Both the position numbers and the translations under genes were made by a program. Below, piece after piece: positions 32,507-37,333 of a DNA stretch of 37,333 nucleotides; the stretch's first letter is position 1, and every line of letters starts with the position of its first letter. This DNA is from Oligoflexia bacterium (GTDB taxonomy: Bacteria > Bdellovibrionota > Bacteriovoracia > Bacteriovoracales > Bacteriovoracaceae). The stretch spans positions 1-37,333 of the forward strand of contig JADGBS010000015.1 in assembly GCA_015231325.1 (NCBI GenBank), written 5' to 3'. The notes below the pieces were generated by a model, which was given only the letters and a program-made list of their open reading frames with translations, was not told the DNA's origin and ran no database searches.

Positions 32507-35140
32507 ATGAGGACATTATTGATTTCTTCCAACTTATTCATTTGGGTCATTGGTGTTATTTTGGGTCTTGTTTTTTGTGCTAATGCCGATACGACACCAA
32601 ATGCCAAACAGAAAAAAAATAAGCAGATGTATTTAGTACGTTCTTGTGAAAATGGTGATTTGATTTTAAAAGATAAGCAGACGTTAACAACTGATGAAAT
32701 AATATCAATTGAGCGTGATGAAAAATACAGTGAACAGGTACAAAGAGATTGCATATTCGGTTTAACTGAAGGTTTAGTCATAAGCAAATCGGAAATTGAG
32801 CAATTTAAAAATAAAATTTCTATCTACAGAAAAAAATTACAAGCAAATGAAGAGTCCAAAGCAATAACATTAAAACATACTGATCCATATCTTTATTTAG
32901 CGTTACAACCAGGATTGATGGGTCCGTTAGATACTTATTTAAATATGGATGTACATTTTCCTAGATTTTTAATGGAGCTTAGTGATCTGATTTACTATGA
33001 TGAGAAATTTGATCAAAATCCGAATAACTCCTCCATGAAATATACAGAGAGAGTACTAATGTTGGATAATGATATTAAAAGGATATCTGACGAATTAGAT
33101 AGTACCCAAGAGCTATTAGACCAATATAAAACTATGCTGAAAAAATCGACAAGCACAAGTAGTTATATTGACATTACTGGTGATGGTAGCATTAAGATCA
33201 AAACCGATGATGGAAAGACTATAAAAATGCCTTCACCTAGGTCTTGTTCTCAGAGCACAAAAGTGGATGATTGCAAAGAACCTGAGGAACGGAAGACGTC
33301 GATGGTTTCAGGAGAAAGTTTGAAATCGATAGCTCCGGAAATTTTTGAGGCGCTTAAGAGCGAAGTCAGGACTCGATACAATGAGGATGTAAATGATAGC
33401 GATAGTATACTGGCCTTATTTGATATGCTTTACACTAAGCTATATAGTTTTCGCATTCAGTTGGCAGTTGTTCGAGATGATCGTATGCGTTTAAATGATC
33501 CTAATTTAAGGGCCTTTTATGCAAAATTGGAGACACGTCACTATTACGACGAATTTGAAAAATACACACCGGTAGGAGTACTATACCGTAATGTTAAGGT
33601 GGGTAATATTGGTCCATTAACCAGAATTATGCAAACAGTTAAAGGTAACCCAGAGATAGATACACAGGGAAAAGAGTTGTCTGGTATTGTACTTTTTAAA
33701 GAGGGTGAGCCTGATAATGAGGGCCACATTGAAGACCAAATATTGCTAGTTTTCTCTGGATCAAATTCTGCGCAGGATTGGGTGCAAAATCTTAATTGCT
33801 TACAAGATCGAGCAACAGGTATTGCCAGTGGTTTAATTGCCCATCGAGGCTTCGTGGATATTGCACAAGGAAGTATCAAGGAAGCGGGGACTAACATTAG
33901 TTGGTTAATAAATAAATATCGGGCCTTGGTTGCAAAGAGAAAAAATATTGCCGTTCCTGGATCTGTAAACCTAACTCCAACTCTCAGATTTATTACTACT
34001 GGACACAGCTTGGGGGGAGCGTTGGCAGTGGTATTTGCTGCTTGGGGTAAGACTGAGTTAGATAATAAATTGAAAAAATTGGCAGATACTAGATATGAGG
34101 CATACACTTTTGCAGGACCGCCGGTGTTTGACAAAAGATCTTCCAAAGAAGTGAATAATCTTATTGATAAAGTTTTTAGGTTTTTGATCCCGGGAGATCC
34201 TGTCGCTAATCTTAGTGTGCTTAAAACGATATACGGAGAAAAATTTAATAACCAATCGATGGTAGAAAAATTGCTTGGTTTTGTTCATGTTGGTGTTCCA
34301 GTACCGCTACTAGATGTAGAAAATATTTTGACTCCTTTTGAAAAATATGTAGATATTTGGGCATTGCACCGATCGCCCACATATATAGATATTATAGCAA
34401 ACCTTTTTGGAAACGGGCCTGCAGATAAAAATAATAGATTTTTTTCAAGTTTAAAAAAAGCAAAGCAGATGGTTACGTACCAGAATTTGGAAAATATAGA
34501 AAACTTTATTGCATATGAGGAGGATAGGGCGGTAACGTTAATTGATGATTTTGACATTAGCGATATTAAAAACGCCATCGAGAAAGATGGTAGCATCGTC
34601 GAAGAGAAATATGAATCGATAATAAAAAATTATGGAAAAATCAAAGAACAGCTTATCAGCAAGGGCATCAGTGGGGAAATAACATTTACTTCTAGGGATG
34701 ATAGTGAAGTAACATATAACCACAATTTATCTGGTTCAAACGTGAATTTTGCCATCAGTCATGGTACGTCATGTAAGATTGAAAATCTTTCTGTAGAAAA
34801 TAAGTCTTGGTGGCCATGGGGTGAAGATACTTTAAAATTTAATTATAAAAGTTTTACTCAAAATGAGCGTGACGAGGTTACCTGCACATGTTGCCTGGTT
34901 AAGCATGCTTTTACATGGATTGTTCCTATGTATAATCCTTTGGCGTGGAATAATTATAAAGGATCATCAGTCCAAAGTATTCTTGATACATGTTCTGAAG
35001 ATAAGTGCAGTGCTTATTTCACAAACGTTTTAGATAAAAGAAGTAAACAAGATCCAATTGGAAAAATTGGGTCTATGATGAAAAAAGTAGGACTAAAAGA
35101 GAAGTGGGATAATAAAAAATTGGTATTGCCCACTAGATAA
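32507..35140 (+). CDS. Large exported class 3 lipase-like protein
   Basis: An 877-residue protein with an N-terminal signal sequence (hydrophobic residues 10-25, ending ANA). Residues ~30-230 are charged and helical; a class 3 lipase alpha/beta-hydrolase domain follows, with LLVFSGSNSAQDWVQNL (about 413-429) corresponding to the RGT region, and the nucleophile elbow FITTGHSLGGALAVVFA with S501. AYTFAGPPVFDKR and GDPVANL contain the likely catalytic Asp zone; a His (residue ~600-620, VHVGVPVPL) could complete the triad. The C-terminal ~250 residues are unassigned, with a Cys cluster (VTCTCC) and a conserved-looking KHAFTW. It would act on lipids or esters outside the cell or in prey/host. AAGGAG precedes the ATG. 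Confidence 0.8.
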   Translation: MRTLLISSNLFIWVIGVILGLVFCANADTTPNAKQKKNKQMYLVRSCENGDLILKDKQTLTTDEIISIERDEKYSEQVQRDCIFGLTEGLVISKSEIEQFKNKISIYRKKLQANEESKAITLKHTDPYLYLALQPGLMGPLDTYLNMDVHFPRFLMELSDLIYYDEKFDQNPNNSSMKYTERVLMLDNDIKRISDELDSTQELLDQYKTMLKKSTSTSSYIDITGDGSIKIKTDDGKTIKMPSPRSCSQSTKVDDCKEPEERKTSMVSGESLKSIAPEIFEALKSEVRTRYNEDVNDSDSILALFDMLYTKLYSFRIQLAVVRDDRMRLNDPNLRAFYAKLETRHYYDEFEKYTPVGVLYRNVKVGNIGPLTRIMQTVKGNPEIDTQGKELSGIVLFKEGEPDNEGHIEDQILLVFSGSNSAQDWVQNLNCLQDRATGIASGLIAHRGFVDIAQGSIKEAGTNISWLINKYRALVAKRKNIAVPGSVNLTPTLRFITTGHSLGGALAVVFAAWGKTELDNKLKKLADTRYEAYTFAGPPVFDKRSSKEVNNLIDKVFRFLIPGDPVANLSVLKTIYGEKFNNQSMVEKLLGFVHVGVPVPLLDVENILTPFEKYVDIWALHRSPTYIDIIANLFGNGPADKNNRFFSSLKKAKQMVTYQNLENIENFIAYEEDRAVTLIDDFDISDIKNAIEKDGSIVEEKYESIIKNYGKIKEQLISKGISGEITFTSRDDSEVTYNHNLSGSNVNFAISHGTSCKIENLSVENKSWWPWGEDTLKFNYKSFTQNERDEVTCTCCLVKHAFTWIVPMYNPLAWNNYKGSSVQSILDTCSEDKCSAYFTNVLDKRSKQDPIGKIGSMMKKVGLKEKWDNKKLVLPTR

Positions 35141-35210
35141 AAATATTGTCAAGCAAGTTAATAATTTTAAGTGTATTAAATATGTAAGTACGTAAAAATT
35201 GGGGTTTGAT

Positions 35211-35573
35211 ATGCGAAAATTGTTCATTGTATTGTTCTTTTCTTTTGCCTTTTCTTTTATTAATAGTAGCGCTTTTTCAATACCAGGAATATGTAAACTT
35301 CAAGTAACCAGGATAGCATGTCCTGGTAAGCAGACTGAGAGTTTCAGAAAGTGTGATGGGGATGAGAGCTGCGTAGAAATAATTGAATTACCTTCTAGTC
35401 AATTGTGTGAACAGGCAGCAGAAGAAGCTTGTTTCAATTCTGCGCATAATGAACAAATAACAAAGTCTAAGTCTATTACGGCAACATTTAATGATGATTC
35501 ATTAGAAAATGGAAATGATATTTGCGATACCCGTAATACGGGTAATAGATTTAAATTTGATAAGTGTGATTAA
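35211..35573 (+). CDS. Small exported cysteine-containing protein
   Basis: A 120-residue protein with signal peptide MRKLFIVLFFSFAFSFINSS. Start is ATG 35211, six bases after GGGG; a TTG at 35199 is less likely. The mature part has nine Cys (GICKL, ACPGK, RKCDGDESCVE, QLCEQ, EACFN, DICDT, KCD), probably disulfide-bonded, and resembles small secreted proteins common in Bdellovibrio-like bacteria. A 7-bp perfect inverted repeat (TACCCGT-AAT-ACGGGTA, 35528-35544) is inside the 3' end. It lies 70 bases after the lipase gene. Function unknown. Confidence 0.6.
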   Translation: MRKLFIVLFFSFAFSFINSSAFSIPGICKLQVTRIACPGKQTESFRKCDGDESCVEIIELPSSQLCEQAAEEACFNSAHNEQITKSKSITATFNDDSLENGNDICDTRNTGNRFKFDKCD

Positions 35574-35582
35574 TTAGGCATG

Positions 35583-35618
35583 CGCTTAACAGGACGCTTA
35601 ATAGGAAGCTTAATAGGA
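35583..35618. repeat. 12-bp tandem repeat, three units
   Basis: CGCTTAACAGGA, CGCTTAATAGGA, AGCTTAATAGGA, 10 bases after the stop of the small secreted protein. In the 350-base gap 35574-35923 this repeat and the degraded minus-strand frame are the only features seen. Confidence 0.88.
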
Positions 35619-35619
35619 C

Positions 35620-35877
35620 TTAGTAACATAAATAATAGATTGGCCCTTGAGAAGAAGCCCACCAACTATGTGTTCCCCATCCAGCAGGACAAGCATTTCC
35701 TCGTTCTGCATGTATGTCAACGGAAGGAATTCTTAAGTCGCAATAAAGAAGGTTGCTACTGAATGGACCTTTGGTTACTATTCCTCCTGCGTCAGCGCAA
35801 TCGGTAATACTGTGACCATTTCGCATACCAAAAGTGAGTAACTCTTGTTGAGCGAAGCATTCATCAGTACTTCCTAG
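35620..35877 (-). pseudogene. Decayed cysteine-rich exported protein fragment
   Basis: An 85-codon open frame on the minus strand with protein-like content: STDECFAQQELLTFGM, ITDCADAGGIVTKGP, LLYCDLR, NACPAGWGTHSWWASS. The Cys, Gly and Trp content resembles a disulfide-rich domain of the kind seen in secreted proteins of bdellovibrio-like bacteria. No signal peptide and no ribosome site are present; the only ATG is internal (35826). It is probably the remnant of a gene, perhaps related to the small exported protein beside it, though the composition argument is weak. Confidence 0.4.
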
Positions 35878-35923
35878 TTATCATAATGTGAGGTTAAGAA
35901 TATCGTAATTGTAAAAAAGATGA

Positions 35924-37324
35924 TCAAAAAACCATTTTTTTTAGTTCCATTTTACTATCAAGAATCATTCCATCTTTAGTGAATACAATCTCTCTACCAA
36001 CTTCCACATCAAAAAATATTTCATTAGACTCTGGTCGAATCTCGATCGGCGGTTCGCTGTTTTCATCATTGTTAACGCTGTTAACGCTAGCAAAAATTTT
36101 GTCCCCCACTTTAGAAATTGTTAATATAATACTACCTTCGCTGTAACTACCAATATACTGGTCATAAACAGTGGGACTAACATTTTTGTTCCAAATCTTT
36201 TCTTTAACTGCTGACAAATGTGGCCAGGAATATTCCATAGCGGCACTTCTTAGAATTTCGGCAATCAGTTGCAACCCGTTATCGGAATTGCTCATAATAA
36301 CTATACCTGCATTTTTTTCTGGATATGCAACTAGCATACAACGAAAGCCCTCGTTTCCGCCACCGTGGTAAAATTCTAGGTCAGCACCTTTTCCCTCTAT
36401 TGCAAAACCCAGTCCGTAAGGCGCCATTTGAACTGTTAACATTTCCGTCGCCATTTGTTGGGTTAGTACTCTATTAGATTTTCCATTAAATGCATTCATT
36501 ACCTCAATGGCAAATTTTGCTAAATCGGAGGGAGTGGTCCACAATCCAGCCGCGGCCAATTCTGGGTAAATATTGCGTCCTCCTTCAATAATTGCTCCGT
36601 TGGAACGGTGCCCGACACAAGCATTCGCAGAACTTTCTGCATTGAGCGGTTGTTGAAAAAAGCTTCGCTCCATACTCACAGGTAGGATCACTGCCTGATT
36701 AATTATTTCAGAAAATGGCAGATGGAAAATATCCATTAGTAACTGTTGAACGATAGTATAACCACCTCCTGAATAGCTAAATTCTTCTCCCGGAACTCTG
36801 TTTACAACAATTGAGTTCGAATTGGTAGATGCTCCTCCATTTAAAATTTGGACAACGCTAGGAATAACCACACCTTCTTTATTTACATATCCCTCAAATC
36901 CATGTTGGTTCACGCCGGCCGAATGACTTAGCAGCCTTCTTAAAGTAACTTTTTTTTCTCTGGTGAATTTATTTTCAGGTATCTTCCAGGAAGTGAGTTT
37001 AGGATTAACATCTTCATCCAAGGATAATAATCCTTGTTCCACAGTGCGCAGTGCTGCCACCGCGGTCACTGTTTTGCTAATGGAGGCGGCCTGAAATAGC
37101 GTTTCTGTAGAAACCGGTACTTTTGTTTCAGCGTTGGTGACTCCATAACTTCGCTTCCATACTATTTTGCCATCTTTAATGACGGCGATACTTATTCCTG
37201 GAACGTGGTAGAATACCATCCTATCGAACAAATTCAAACGAACCGATGGTTGTCCATTTATTGCGACTGCTTTTAAAAGACCATTTTCAATTCTTACAAT
37301 TTTCTGATCACGCTGGAAAGACAT
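35924..37324 (-). CDS. Serine hydrolase, class C beta-lactamase fold
   Basis: A 466-residue protein of the serine beta-lactamase/esterase (PF00144-type) family. The nucleophile motif is S81-I-S-K84, the second motif Y184-S-G (in FSYSGGGY) replaces the YxN of true lactamases, and HGGG (in FYHGGGNEGF) is the third element. This pattern fits esterases or D-aminopeptidase-like enzymes more than beta-lactamases. The start is ATG 37324: an in-frame TGA lies two codons upstream, so there is no room for a signal peptide in this frame and the enzyme is predicted to be cytosolic unless a frame change lies outside the window. The C-terminal ~90 residues form a separate beta domain. No neighbour gives its role. 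Confidence 0.85.
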   Translation of the reverse strand: MSFQRDQKIVRIENGLLKAVAINGQPSVRLNLFDRMVFYHVPGISIAVIKDGKIVWKRSYGVTNAETKVPVSTETLFQAASISKTVTAVAALRTVEQGLLSLDEDVNPKLTSWKIPENKFTREKKVTLRRLLSHSAGVNQHGFEGYVNKEGVVIPSVVQILNGGASTNSNSIVVNRVPGEEFSYSGGGYTIVQQLLMDIFHLPFSEIINQAVILPVSMERSFFQQPLNAESSANACVGHRSNGAIIEGGRNIYPELAAAGLWTTPSDLAKFAIEVMNAFNGKSNRVLTQQMATEMLTVQMAPYGLGFAIEGKGADLEFYHGGGNEGFRCMLVAYPEKNAGIVIMSNSDNGLQLIAEILRSAAMEYSWPHLSAVKEKIWNKNVSPTVYDQYIGSYSEGSIILTISKVGDKIFASVNSVNNDENSEPPIEIRPESNEIFFDVEVGREIVFTKDGMILDSKMELKKMVF

Positions 37325-37333
37325 TGCTCAATA

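Noticed and set aside
35580-35762. 60-codon plus-strand frame after the small exported protein
   Set aside because: It begins in the 12-bp tandem repeat and lacks a ribosome site; the minus strand is more protein-like.
1-37333. tRNA, rRNA, riboswitch, prophage or insertion sequence
   Set aside because: Reading the gaps on both strands showed no cloverleaf, conserved RNA motif, transposase or phage structural gene.

Overview
The window is AT-rich DNA from a Gram-negative bacterium with secreted proteins, lipoproteins, an outer-membrane barrel and strong AGGAGG-type ribosome binding sites. No rRNA or tRNA gene was recognised, so the host can only be guessed. An outer-membrane barrel of the Myxococcus/Bdellovibrio type followed by TPR proteins and a TPR lipoprotein, a CT398-type zinc-ribbon protein and a Nif3-family protein together point to Bdellovibrionota (Bdellovibrio/Bacteriovorax-like) or another deltaproteobacterial-type lineage. 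This is inference from gene content.

Layout. (1) 1-5578: an AddAB-like recombination nuclease/helicase pair. The AddB-like partner is cut by the left window edge and its last ~58 codons, which carry three of the four Fe-S cysteines, lie in the -1 frame behind a run of nine A. (2) 5736-10756: an envelope operon resembling the gliding-motility genes of myxobacteria and bdellovibrios (barrel, TPR proteins, TPR lipoprotein, small basic protein). (3) 10760-16394: zinc-ribbon coiled-coil protein (minus strand), GT4 glycosyltransferase, GNAT acetyltransferase, an unknown exported protein, Nif3-like protein and ribosome hibernation factor. (4) 16514-20474: a small exported protein, a cysteine-rich DUF6485-like protein, an AAA-ATPase/PD-(D/E)XK protein with a lysine-rich tail, and ribokinase. 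(5) 20764-22360: a two-gene island made of a 53-residue peptide with cysteines in an exact seven-residue register, an intrinsic terminator, and a radical SAM/SPASM enzyme. This looks like a ribosomally made, radical-SAM-modified peptide (RiPP) system and is the best candidate for something undescribed. (6) 22460-24956: a DUF2079 membrane protein converging on a polyprenyl-phosphate type GT2. (7) 25100-32302: a tightly packed operon for an unusual nucleotide sugar: HddC-like guanylyltransferase, HddA-like heptose kinase, ColD-like PLP 3-dehydratase (His in place of the usual Lys), SDR, split transketolase, and a B12-binding radical SAM enzyme. A 3-deoxy, two-carbon-branched heptose-derived sugar is a reasonable hypothesis. 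(8) 32507-37324: a large exported class 3 lipase-like protein, a small exported cysteine protein, a decayed cysteine-rich gene, and a serine hydrolase of the class C beta-lactamase fold (minus strand).

A feature that runs through the whole window is short tandem duplication. Units of 7-15 bases occur two to five times, in-frame (multiples of 3) inside genes and in any unit size between genes. In two cases the repeat unit itself carries the Shine-Dalgarno sequence directly before a start codon.
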